A stretch of DNA of 64,000 nucleotides from Acholeplasmatales bacterium. GTDB taxonomy: Bacteria > Bacillota_I > Bacilli_A > Acholeplasmatales > Anaeroplasmataceae. The notes under the pieces are model-generated. The model made no database searches, had not been told where the DNA came from, and saw only the letters and a program-made list of their open reading frames with translations. The stretch spans positions 1-64,000 of the forward strand of contig JAFRXJ010000027.1 of the NCBI GenBank assembly GCA_017441525.1, written 5' to 3'. Each line of letters opens with the position of its first letter. Within the stretch, counting starts at the first letter, position 1. A program made the translations under genes and the position numbers. Positions 8,547 to 17,235 of this stretch are shown one piece after another.

Positions 8547-11500
8547 TTAATCATCCTCTTCATTTTTATTTATTAAATATATTATATAATCAATCAAAGA
8601 AATTGGAAATAAAAGAACTTTATATAATTCTTTCATTAGAATAGAGGCACCATTATGTTCTGTATCATCAAATATTGTTGGGCCTAAATTAACAGATCCC
8701 GTCTCAAGCGTTTTATAACCAAAGAAATATAAAACATTGTGACACATCCATTCGGATACAGTTGAAAAAGCAGTCCCACTCATTTTGCCAGTTGTTTTAT
8801 TAATACGAGAATTCACAAATAAACTATAGAAGAATTGTGCCATTGGTGTATGAATTTCGAACGAATTTACTATTTCAACACCTTTCGATGTATCTTTTAT
8901 CTGTGTTTTTGATATTTTTAAAATATCATGACAAAATTCAATTGCTCCTACAATTGGCAAAACATTAGGCTTCGCTATAGCAACAAAAATTTGTGTTCCT
9001 CTAATAACACCAGTCCAAATTGCTTTCCAAGGATTAGTACCATTAGAATCTGTATATGATGTAGGATTATTGAAACAATATGAATATAAATTATATGTCT
9101 TCTTCTCTTTTATATCTACATTATCAAAATTATCAGGCGTTATAAATCTACAAAGTAATGGATTATAATATCTACTATTTAAATAATACATTTCTGATTC
9201 TGTATCATAATAATATGTTTTATATCTAAATGGGTTTTTATTAGTTACACCTAATGAATCTGATATTGTATTTACTGATAATATTAATCCATATGCATTA
9301 TATGTATATGTACCAATTAGATTACCAGATGAATTAGTAATTCCCCATATAGTTCCTGTTTCATCTTTTAGATAGAAATATTCATTTATTTCAAATGAAT
9401 TATTATTTGTTGAATCATATATAAATCCATATAAATTATTGCTACTATCATATAAATATTTTATTCTATATGTTCCTCTATCTTCTAGTAATAAATTATT
9501 GTTCTTATCGTAATAATACCATATATTTATAGAATTGTTATATTTTCTTATTCTTTTTCCATATAAATCATATACATAATTATAATTATTATAAGAAATT
9601 AATCTAGTTCCTTCATATGAATAAGTATTACCCATAAAGCTTATTGGTAACATTCCAGTAGTATTGTCATAAGTTATTGTATAATTTGTAGTAATATTAT
9701 TTTCTCTTATACTTATACTATCAAGAATAGTTTTATATTGATTATTGTAATTGAATGATACTATTTTAGGATAAAATCCATAAAATCTAGTCCATGATAA
9801 TATATTTTCACTTGTATCATATGTATAAACTATTTGAGATTGCAATGACTGATTTGAATATACTTTTTCTTTTGTTAATCTTAATTTGCCATCGTATTCA
9901 TATGAATAATACATTTGATTATTTAATTTAATATAATTTTCATAACATATATCTCTATATAGATATGACTCCATTATATAGCTTCCGTTATTCATAGATA
10001 AGCTTCTTTTCTCATATCTAGATGAGCTATTATTATGTGGTGCTGAATACACATTTTGGGTTATTGTCCTTGTTGTATCTAGGATGACACCATTATTAAT
10101 TCTTATCTCGCTTTTCTTTATTTCATTATTGCTTAATAATGAATTTGATTTATATATGTTTATATAATCTCTATCGGTTGATAATGATGTTGAAACAAAT
10201 AAATTTCTTATTAAACCAAATGTTGTCATTTGATTATAATAATATTCTATTTTTCCAAATTGAATTATAAAATTATCAGCATTTTGATTTGGATTATAAC
10301 TGATCGTATATGTGTAGTAATCAGATTCTGATATTGGTTTGAATTTTATACTTATAGTTGAATTATTAAACTCAATGCGCATTTTATACCAAACATTTGT
10401 TAATCTATATGAAGTTGTATATGTGACATCTTCCCATTCATTTCTTATAACTAAATATCTATTTGACTTTCTATATATGTATATGTTTCTTAAATAAGAC
10501 TTAAAATAAATAATAACTTGATCTAAATGTCTTGTTTCTAATTTAAACTCAAACTCTATTTGCCCTGTAAATAAAACATTCGTATTGTATCTTATTTTTG
10601 TTCCATATAAAAGTGTCGCATAATTATTTATATCTTTATCATAATAAAACAATCTATAATCTTGTTTTGTAAAAGATTTAGGTGAATCTCCATTAATACT
10701 TAAAAGATTAGATGTCAAAGGATAAAATTCATCTTCATATTTCATTATTGTTGTATTTGATGAGTTTATTGTCCTAATAGATGAATCATCATTAAATGTA
10801 ACATTTGAATAATAACTATCAGTCCTTAATTTAGCATCTCCATATTTATAATTATTATATGTATAATTAAATAAAGTCGATGTTGTATCATTATACCCTA
10901 CATTGTCTTTATAATAATTAAATTCATAATCTGATATTGTATTTTTCTTTATTTGATCATTACTATCATATTCATAATTGTTATATCCATCACTTATTAA
11001 TAAATCATAATTATTAAAATTAAATTCACCTTTTAATGTATTATTATAATGAACTTGAATCTTTTTAGGATTTGAAGAATATGTATAACTATAAATTCCA
11101 TTAAATTCTAGTGTTGATAATCTATCTCTATTATCATATGTCTTTTTTGAAATATATCTATTTTGATTATATTTTACATCAGTTATTTTATTATTTTGCC
11201 ATGTGAAATTATATGTTGTATCTATCAAATCATTTGCTGCAGTTAATTTATCATAATTGTTATATGAAAATATCATATGGTCACTATTATTATATACATC
11301 AATTAATTTAGCTCCGTCATATGAATTTATTATTGTATCATTTATTTGCGAATTATTAATTGTATATGATTCTATAGATTTCTTTTCTCTTCCACAACTA
11401 TCATAATGAATATAATAATTAATTAAGTTTTTTTGTATATTTACTAAATAATCATAATTGTCACTTGAACATGTTTCACTATATTGGTAGCTTATACTAC

Positions 11501-13181
11501 TATCGTTTGAGCTTTCTGTTAACTGTCTATTTTTATTATCATATGTTCTTATTATATTATATCCATCAACAGATTCTAATGTTACATTGCCATGATTGTC
11601 TCTTGTAAATGTTCTTGTCATTGTTGGCGTTATAACACTTGTAACCAAATTATTTGAATAACTAAAATCTGTCCAACCATCTTTATTATCTAAACTAGAA
11701 ATCATATTATTTGCATTATATAAATAATATGTTCCCATATGTGTCTTCGTTAATTTAGGGGTATTTATATATGCTTCACCATTTATAAATATTTCTATTC
11801 TTACTTTATCATACGAATACCCCGGTTTTAAACCAATTACGAATGGTGAAAAATCATTGTTTACATCTATTCTCTTTGTTCTTGATGTATGAGAATAATC
11901 TCCACCAAAATATCTTATATCAATATAAATGTAGCCGCTAGATATCTTAGTAAATAAAAGTATAGACATATCGTCATCTTCTTCTCCGTATAGTGGATGA
12001 TCATATGTCAATTTAGCGTATCCATCTAGATGAAATATATCATTTGAATCAATAAATAATGTAAGATTTGTAGGAATTGTTTGATTATAATCTTGATTTA
12101 TAGAAAAACTATAATCAGTTTCATCATACTCATCTTCAGGTTCAAATGTCTCTATATCATAATCCAATAAATTATCATTAATTATATTTTCATTCTTTAC
12201 AAAATCACTCTCATATTCTAATAAAAAATTATCATTATATTTATAAAATTTTATATATTTATCATTTTTAATTAAATACGAAATCATATTATTGTTATCA
12301 TAAAATAACTTTAATGTCGATTCATATTCAGTTATTGTTGTGAGATTTGAATTATATGATATATTGGTTTCTAATACGTTACCTGTATCTAATTCAATCT
12401 TTGTTATTTTATCATTTGTATAATAGTACTTTATATTTGTATTATCTACACTATTAGTTATTGTCAATATACTTGATGAATATGAAATATCATATTTATC
12501 TACTTCTATATCAACATAATTTTCTTCCAAGTCATCATATTGATATAAATAATAATATAATTTTAAATTATTTGTGTTATTCAAATATATAGTTGTTGAT
12601 GCAACTGGTACATCAATATTATTTATTATTTTATATAATGATACATCAACAGTTGAGCCTTGATACATAAAATAAATTTCTTCTTCATTGCAAGTAATGC
12701 TATTTATCTTATTATTTGTTATAGTTATATTTATTTGTCTTCCATCATAATAATTAATTTGATATGGATAGTTACTATTTAAAAAATAATATTCTGTATT
12801 TGTTTTGATATTTACTAATTTATAATTCAATTGACTATTATTGGAATATACATATAACATAAATGAATTTGATTTATATGCAATATATCCTTCGTTTACA
12901 TTTTCATGATTAAATTGTGCATCTTCATAATCACCATAACAATCATATATTTTATAAATGTTGTTATTCAATGTAAAAGAATAGTAAATATTAAACTTAT
13001 ACGAATCAATTGAATAATTTACAAACACAATTGAATTATTAATATATCTTGTCTTTGAAAAAGGAAATAATGAAGTTTTATATATTAACCTATTATTTGT
13101 AGTGCTTGGATTTAATTCATAAGAAAAAACACCAAATTTATTATTAATTAAATAATTACCACTGGAGTATTTTTTATCCAT
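8547..13181 (-). CDS. RHS/YD-repeat protein with RHS-associated core and variable C-terminal tip
   Basis: About 1544 residues. Many YD/RHS repeats are spread through the chain (for example YDNKNRQLTES, YDSCGREKKS, YDNRDRLSTLEFNG). A lectin/LamG-like beta domain is inserted at about 860-1000. The RHS-associated core near 1330-1373 reads YYLNSRYYNPLLCRF then NLYSYCFNNPTSYTDSNG. After the core there is a separate tip of about 170 residues with SEWMCHN and a LGPTIFDD motif. RHS proteins form a beta cocoon that encloses the C-terminal segment; many deliver toxins, but this tip is not a toxin family I recognise. There is no signal peptide or membrane helix at the N-terminus, so the export route is unclear. 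Start at 13181 is set by GGGAGG 7 bases upstream; an in-frame ATG at 13196 has no SD. Confidence 0.88.
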   Translation of the reverse strand: MDKKYSSGNYLINNKFGVFSYELNPSTTNNRLIYKTSLFPFSKTRYINNSIVFVNYSIDSYKFNIYYSFTLNNNIYKIYDCYGDYEDAQFNHENVNEGYIAYKSNSFMLYVYSNNSQLNYKLVNIKTNTEYYFLNSNYPYQINYYDGRQINITITNNKINSITCNEEEIYFMYQGSTVDVSLYKIINNIDVPVASTTIYLNNTNNLKLYYYLYQYDDLEENYVDIEVDKYDISYSSSILTITNSVDNTNIKYYYTNDKITKIELDTGNVLETNISYNSNLTTITEYESTLKLFYDNNNMISYLIKNDKYIKFYKYNDNFLLEYESDFVKNENIINDNLLDYDIETFEPEDEYDETDYSFSINQDYNQTIPTNLTLFIDSNDIFHLDGYAKLTYDHPLYGEEDDDMSILLFTKISSGYIYIDIRYFGGDYSHTSRTKRIDVNNDFSPFVIGLKPGYSYDKVRIEIFINGEAYINTPKLTKTHMGTYYLYNANNMISSLDNKDGWTDFSYSNNLVTSVITPTMTRTFTRDNHGNVTLESVDGYNIIRTYDNKNRQLTESSNDSSISYQYSETCSSDNYDYLVNIQKNLINYYIHYDSCGREKKSIESYTINNSQINDTIINSYDGAKLIDVYNNSDHMIFSYNNYDKLTAANDLIDTTYNFTWQNNKITDVKYNQNRYISKKTYDNRDRLSTLEFNGIYSYTYSSNPKKIQVHYNNTLKGEFNFNNYDLLISDGYNNYEYDSNDQIKKNTISDYEFNYYKDNVGYNDTTSTLFNYTYNNYKYGDAKLRTDSYYSNVTFNDDSSIRTINSSNTTIMKYEDEFYPLTSNLLSINGDSPKSFTKQDYRLFYYDKDINNYATLLYGTKIRYNTNVLFTGQIEFEFKLETRHLDQVIIYFKSYLRNIYIYRKSNRYLVIRNEWEDVTYTTSYRLTNVWYKMRIEFNNSTISIKFKPISESDYYTYTISYNPNQNADNFIIQFGKIEYYYNQMTTFGLIRNLFVSTSLSTDRDYINIYKSNSLLSNNEIKKSEIRINNGVILDTTRTITQNVYSAPHNNSSSRYEKRSLSMNNGSYIMESYLYRDICYENYIKLNNQMYYSYEYDGKLRLTKEKVYSNQSLQSQIVYTYDTSENILSWTRFYGFYPKIVSFNYNNQYKTILDSISIRENNITTNYTITYDNTTGMLPISFMGNTYSYEGTRLISYNNYNYVYDLYGKRIRKYNNSINIWYYYDKNNNLLLEDRGTYRIKYLYDSSNNLYGFIYDSTNNNSFEINEYFYLKDETGTIWGITNSSGNLIGTYTYNAYGLILSVNTISDSLGVTNKNPFRYKTYYYDTESEMYYLNSRYYNPLLCRFITPDNFDNVDIKEKKTYNLYSYCFNNPTSYTDSNGTNPWKAIWTGVIRGTQIFVAIAKPNVLPIVGAIEFCHDILKISKTQIKDTSKGVEIVNSFEIHTPMAQFFYSLFVNSRINKTTGKMSGTAFSTVSEWMCHNVLYFFGYKTLETGSVNLGPTIFDDTEHNGASILMKELYKVLLFPISLIDYIIYLINKNEEDD

Positions 13182-13229
13182 ATATGTACCTCCCATATTT
13201 TATTTATAATGCATCGTAAATCTACCTTC

Positions 13230-13238
13230 ATTATAACA
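13230..13238 (-). promoter_or_regulatory. Probable promoter of RHS cassette (extended -10)
   Basis: TG-n-TATAAT on the minus strand (TATAAT at 13235-13230), about 50 bases before the RHS start and just downstream of the feo-operon terminator. No good -35 is visible. Confidence 0.5.
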
Positions 13239-13264
13239 TATTAATCTTTGATTAAAAGAAAAAA

Positions 13265-13312
13265 TATAAGAAAAAGACCATATCTTTGTGATATGGTCAT
13301 ATTTCTATTTAC
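13265..13312 (-). terminator. Terminator of feo operon (repeat copy 2)
   Basis: Hairpin GACCATATC-TTTG-TGATATGGTC preceded and followed by A/T runs. It overlaps the stop of the Cys-rich small protein gene. It differs from the copy at 6857-6901 by only a few bases. Confidence 0.82.
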
Positions 13313-13502
13313 AATTGCATGTAAATTCTTTATCTAATTCTTTTCTTAAATTATTCATACGCTTATTCATTCTTTTAGTATTATGACAAGCCTCACAACT
13401 TCCTGTAGGAAGATGTTTTACTTTTTTATATACGTATACAGCAATGTTTCCTAACACAAATGATATTGCAGCAATAATAATTAATATTTCATACCACTGC
13501 AT
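13305..13502 (-). CDS. FeoB-associated Cys-rich membrane protein
   Basis: 65 residues: one N-terminal transmembrane helix (about 5-25), then a short cytosolic tail with C-x2-C (GSCEACHN) and a terminal C-N-C. This layout is that of the small FeoB-associated Cys-rich proteins found right behind feoB in Firmicutes. They are thought to act like FeoC, or to handle Fe-S or redox at the transporter; the role is not proven. It starts one base after the feoB stop (TAATATG), so it is translationally coupled. Confidence 0.85.
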   Translation of the reverse strand: MQWYEILIIIAAISFVLGNIAVYVYKKVKHLPTGSCEACHNTKRMNKRMNNLRKELDKEFTCNCK

Positions 13503-13503
13503 A

Positions 13504-16098
13504 TTAAACAGCTCTCATTCTTTCTTCATCTTTAGATTTATTGTAATAATATAATCCAAATATTAAAGCTGCAAATAAGGCTGCCACAATGAATGATGTC
13601 CACCAAACACTTAGTACTAGGTATGCGATAGCTGATACTACATATGATACTGCAATCCAGAATAATAATGTAAACCAGAATTTCTTCTTAGATGGAAGTT
13701 CACCTTTTGCAGTAGCAATTGCTGCGAAACAAGGAATTGTTGTCATATTAAATACTATGAATGCGATTAAGATAGCCCATGGAGTATTCTTTCCATTAGT
13801 TGTATTTTGAATCATTTGAACTGATGCTGAAACACCTTCATCATCAATTAATACAAAGTATAAATCTTTAAATTCTTCACCTGTTATCTCTTTATTAGCT
13901 GTGATTGAATCTTCAGAAATTGATTGAGATAATACACCAAATGTTGCGATAACATTTTCTTTAGCGATTAAACCTGTAACGGCTGATACACCAAATACCC
14001 AACCATTCTTATTTAATTGAGAACCAAATCCAACTGGAGTAAATATAGGTTGAATTACTCTACCAATGCTTGCAAGAATTGAATCTGAACCAGTTACATA
14101 ACCATCAGCAGTTATTTCATCATAATAATTAACAGCTGCTTTTGCAAATACTTGATCTAAAACAGCGTTTATAGCTGTTTCATCTTCTGATCCTTCTTCA
14201 ACTTCATCTAAAGATGCTACTAAATCTTCAAATGATACTTCTACACCTTCTTCAGAAACATATGATTCATCTAATGCAGCTAATTCTAATACGAATGCTG
14301 GATCATAATCATCGTTACCTTCTTCATCAGTAGTCATTGCTTCATATGTTGTAACTGTAATATCTACAGGATCTGCCATTTCAATATATTTAAATGTCCA
14401 TGTAAATGATTGTAAGAACCAAATTACAATAGTTGAAGCTAAGATAATAGTAAATGCTTTTTTAACATAATGCTTTAGTTTATCCCATAAGTGTAGCATT
14501 AATGCTTTAACTTGTGGTCTATGGTATGCAGGTAATTCCATAATAAATGGAGCTGTTTTACCACGCATTGTAGTATTTCTCATAATGATAATAGTAACAA
14601 TTGCAGTTACCATACCAACTAAATACATAGAATATGTAATTAAATCAGCATTAGGGAAATTAAATACTTGACAAATACCACCAGCAATAGCTGTTAAAAT
14701 TGGAAGTTTTGCTCCACATGAGAAGAATGGAATAACTCTAATTGTTGCAGTTCTTTCATTTTCGTCTGCAAGTGTTCTAGTATTAATCATAGCAGGAACG
14801 CTACATCCAAAGCCCATAATCATTGGCATAAATGCACGACCAGATAAACCAAATTTTCTAAATATTCTATCTAAGATAAATGCAACACGAGCCATATATC
14901 CAGAATCTTCTAAAATAGAGAAGAATAGGAATAATAACAAGATTTGTGGTACAAATGATAATACTGAGAAAACACCAGCTAATATACCATCAACAACAAA
15001 TCCACCAAGCCATGAAGGTGCACCTGACATCCAACCAGCAACCAAATCTGATAATCCGGCTGTACAGCAATCTACAAAATTAAATAATATTACACCTGGT
15101 GAGTTAATACCTGCATCTGTGAAGAATAATCCTTCAAAGAAGCCACCTTCATTGAATACAGGGAAATGAATAATATTTCCTAACCAGAATAAATTTTCAG
15201 AGAATGTTAAGTGGAATACTAAGAATAATATAACTAAGAAAATAGGAATACCTGCCCATCTATTAGTTAATACTTTATCTATCTTATCTGATTTAGTTAA
15301 ATTCTCATCTTCTGCCTTTTCAGCTTTTGTTTTAACCTTTGAATAATGTTTTGATATATATTGATATCTTGCATCAGCAACTACTGCTTCTAAGTCATTA
15401 CCAAATGTTTCATCAGAGAATGTCTTTTTGAATTCATCTACCATTGGTAATACATCTTTATGCATATCAACTTCAATTTCATCATTTTCTACAAGCTTTA
15501 CAGCATGGAATAATGGATTTTTAACACCAACACCATTTAGTGCAATGCTTACATCCTTTATTAAGTGTGCTACAGGTGAACCAGATAATACTGTTTTACC
15601 TTCTCTAGGTTTCTTAGAAACCTCATAGGCTCTTCTCATTAATACATCAATACCTTCACCCTTTTGAGCAGATATTGCAACTACTGGAACACCTATTTTT
15701 TGTTCTAAGGCATATACATCAATTTGATCACCATTTTTCTTTATAACATCCATCATATTTAATGCTATAACCATTGGTACATCAATTTCAGCAATTTGAG
15801 TTGTTAAATATAAATTTCTTTCTAAGTTTGTAGCATCAACAATATTGATTACACAAGCTGGGTTTTCATCTAAGATGAAATTTCTTGCTATAACCTCTTC
15901 TGGAGTATAAGGTGATAAAGAATAAATACCAGGTAAGTCAACAATAGTGACTGGCTCTTCTAGCTTCTTATAAGTACCTTCTCTTTTATCTACTGTTACA
16001 CCAGGCCAGTTACCAACATGAGCTGTTGAACCTGTTAATGCATTAAATAAAGTGGTTTTACCAGAATTGGGATTTCCTACTAAAGCAAACTGTGCCAT
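13504..16098 (-). CDS. feoB: Ferrous iron transporter FeoB
   Basis: 864 residues. N-terminal G domain with GNPNSGKTTLFN (G1), GNWPGVTVD (G2), DLPGIYSL (G3) and NMMD (G4), a helical GDI-like region, then the membrane domain with two Gate motifs, including the GCSVPA Cys and a FFSCGAKLP Cys. It imports Fe2+ across the cytoplasmic membrane. Unusual: between two membrane helices near residues 573-672 there is an insert of about 90 residues very rich in Asp and Glu, in a loop expected to face outside, where most FeoB proteins have a short loop. It is third in a feoA-feoA-feoB-small protein operon under a DtxR-type operator. Confidence 0.96.
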   Translation of the reverse strand: MAQFALVGNPNSGKTTLFNALTGSTAHVGNWPGVTVDKREGTYKKLEEPVTIVDLPGIYSLSPYTPEEVIARNFILDENPACVINIVDATNLERNLYLTTQIAEIDVPMVIALNMMDVIKKNGDQIDVYALEQKIGVPVVAISAQKGEGIDVLMRRAYEVSKKPREGKTVLSGSPVAHLIKDVSIALNGVGVKNPLFHAVKLVENDEIEVDMHKDVLPMVDEFKKTFSDETFGNDLEAVVADARYQYISKHYSKVKTKAEKAEDENLTKSDKIDKVLTNRWAGIPIFLVILFLVFHLTFSENLFWLGNIIHFPVFNEGGFFEGLFFTDAGINSPGVILFNFVDCCTAGLSDLVAGWMSGAPSWLGGFVVDGILAGVFSVLSFVPQILLLFLFFSILEDSGYMARVAFILDRIFRKFGLSGRAFMPMIMGFGCSVPAMINTRTLADENERTATIRVIPFFSCGAKLPILTAIAGGICQVFNFPNADLITYSMYLVGMVTAIVTIIIMRNTTMRGKTAPFIMELPAYHRPQVKALMLHLWDKLKHYVKKAFTIILASTIVIWFLQSFTWTFKYIEMADPVDITVTTYEAMTTDEEGNDDYDPAFVLELAALDESYVSEEGVEVSFEDLVASLDEVEEGSEDETAINAVLDQVFAKAAVNYYDEITADGYVTGSDSILASIGRVIQPIFTPVGFGSQLNKNGWVFGVSAVTGLIAKENVIATFGVLSQSISEDSITANKEITGEEFKDLYFVLIDDEGVSASVQMIQNTTNGKNTPWAILIAFIVFNMTTIPCFAAIATAKGELPSKKKFWFTLLFWIAVSYVVSAIAYLVLSVWWTSFIVAALFAALIFGLYYYNKSKDEERMRAV

Positions 16099-16099
16099 A

Positions 16100-16345
16100 T
16101 TACTTTACCTCCTCATCTGATACATTAAGTGTTATAAGCTCTGCCTCATCCTTCCTAAGTGTAAGCTCATACTCTCTTATTGTAACTTCAATAGGATCAC
16201 CAAGTGGTGCCTTTTTTCTTAAATAAACTGATGCGCCAGGTGTTACACCCATATCGAATAATCTTCTTCTTACTCGACCTTCGCCGTCAATCTTCTTAAC
16301 AATTCCAGATTGTCCAATCTTGATTTCACTAAGTTTTTTCTCCAT
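16100..16345 (-). CDS. feoA: FeoA family protein (second copy)
   Basis: 81 residues with the SH3-like FeoA fold: LSEIKIGQSGIVKKIDG, RRRLFDMGVTPGASV, then a LGDPIEVTIREYELTLRKDEA segment split over two strands. FeoA binds the cytosolic side of FeoB and is needed for iron uptake. SD GAGAGG precedes the ATG. Stop and feoB start are one base apart. Confidence 0.93.
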   Translation of the reverse strand: MEKKLSEIKIGQSGIVKKIDGEGRVRRRLFDMGVTPGASVYLRKKAPLGDPIEVTIREYELTLRKDEAELITLNVSDEEVK

Positions 16346-16356
16346 TTTTTACCTCT

Positions 16357-16569
16357 CTAGAATGATACAAATATCTTTGTCGCTAACTCTCTATCTAGCG
16401 CTAGGCGGCCTTCCTTAACCTTACAAATAACATTACCATCATTTTTTAAAACAGTTATTTTTTGATTGACAGTAATACCTAAAGATTCTAAATGTCTCTT
16501 TTCCTTATCAGATGCTGCAATCTTCATAATTGTTAACTCCTGATTTAATGGTGCAATTATAATTGGCAT
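16357..16569 (-). CDS. feoA: FeoA family protein (first copy)
   Basis: 70 residues; a shorter SH3-like FeoA: a HLESLGITVNQKITV core and a GRLALDRELATKI C-terminal strand. First gene of the operon, with SD TAGGAGG directly downstream of the iron operator. Two tandem FeoA proteins before FeoB are common in Firmicutes. Confidence 0.9.
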   Translation of the reverse strand: MPIIIAPLNQELTIMKIAASDKEKRHLESLGITVNQKITVLKNDGNVICKVKEGRLALDRELATKIFVSF

Positions 16570-16597
16570 AATTATTACCTCCTAATTTATATCAATA

Positions 16598-16649
16598 GTT
16601 AGGTTATCCTAACCATAATAGTTATATCACACTAACTGTTTGTTTGCAA
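16598..16649 (-). promoter_or_regulatory. feo promoter with DtxR/IdeR-type iron operator
   Basis: Minus strand promoter: TTGCAA (16649-16644), 17 bp spacer, TATAAC (16626-16621). Immediately downstream, covering the predicted start site, lies an inverted repeat GTTAGG-TTAT-CCTAAC (16598-16613). The 19-base stretch 16599-16617 matches the DtxR/IdeR consensus TTAGGTTAGGCTAACCTAA at 15 of 19 positions by eye. This suggests Fe2+-dependent repression of the feo operon by a DtxR/IdeR/MntR-family regulator. The regulator gene is not in the window. Confidence 0.8.
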
Positions 16650-16682
16650 CAATTTTTTTATTTATTTTCATTATTTTTCATA

Positions 16683-16688
16683 TATAAT
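16683..16688 (+). promoter_or_regulatory. -10 element of the Cys-rich redox protein gene
   Basis: TATAAT about 30 bases before the ATG at 16718, with a weak T-rich -35. Strong SD AAGGAGG follows. It is divergent from the feo promoter, so the iron operator is about 70 bp upstream. Confidence 0.45.
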
Positions 16689-16717
16689 ATAAATATGTAA
16701 TATAAGGAGGCAAAATC

Positions 16718-17101
16718 ATGGATAAATTAGAAAGAGCAAAATACGCTAGAGGGCTTAAAGCAAGCGGAAAATATAACTGCGCACAGGCTGTTGTTGCTGC
16801 CTTATATGATTTAACTGATAAGGGTTTAGATGAGTTATTACAAATCACTTCTGGTTTCGCTGTTGGAATGGGAACTATGGAAGCTACTTGTGGAGCTTTA
16901 ATTGGTGCGAATATAGTTTTAGGTTTAATTATAAAAAATGGAACAATTAAATATTCTAAACAATTACATAATCGATTTAAAGAATTATCTAAAGATACTA
17001 TTTGTAAAGTAATAAAAGGTATTGATACCGGTGTTATACTAACTGAATGTGATATGTGCTGCTATAACGCAGTTATCGCTTTCTTTGATGTTATATCTTG
17101 A
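16718..17101 (+). CDS. C_GCAxxG_C_C family probable redox protein
   Basis: 127 residues with the conserved cysteine pattern of this family: C21 (NCAQAV), C58 (TCGALIGA), C96 and C111-x2-C114-C115. These Cys-rich proteins are proposed to be redox-active or metal-binding; the biochemical function is not established. It is divergent from the feo operon and shares its control region, hinting at an iron or redox link (inference). The length and start are consistent with the family. Confidence 0.85.
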   Translation: MDKLERAKYARGLKASGKYNCAQAVVAALYDLTDKGLDELLQITSGFAVGMGTMEATCGALIGANIVLGLIIKNGTIKYSKQLHNRFKELSKDTICKVIKGIDTGVILTECDMCCYNAVIAFFDVIS

Positions 17102-17119
17102 TAAATTATTATATTTTGA

Positions 17120-17218
17120 TATAATAAATACGTTCATCGGAGGGTGAGTTATTCTTAAGAAATAACAAGCTGGATAAGATGGCTGATTGAAATATCAGTT
17201 GTTTTATCCATTTTTTTA
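17120..17218 (+). promoter_or_regulatory. Structured leader of MATE gene, candidate guanidine-IV (mepA-type) riboswitch
   Basis: An extended -10 (TGATATAAT, 17117-17125) places the start near 17132. The leader has a conserved-looking GGAGGGTGA, a hairpin GTTATT/AATAAC (17148-17166), then a terminator hairpin GGATAA...CTGAT/ATCAG...TTATCC (17172-17209) and a T7 run. The MATE SD follows. Two stems, the second being a terminator, before a MATE exporter gene is the published arrangement of guanidine-IV riboswitches. I could not run a covariance model, so the class is inferred. Confidence 0.55.
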
Positions 17219-17235
17219 TTTAAGGAGGTTATATT

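Noticed and set aside
8547-13181. Cell-wall-anchored surface protein
   Set aside because: No signal peptide, LPxTG motif or anchoring repeats.
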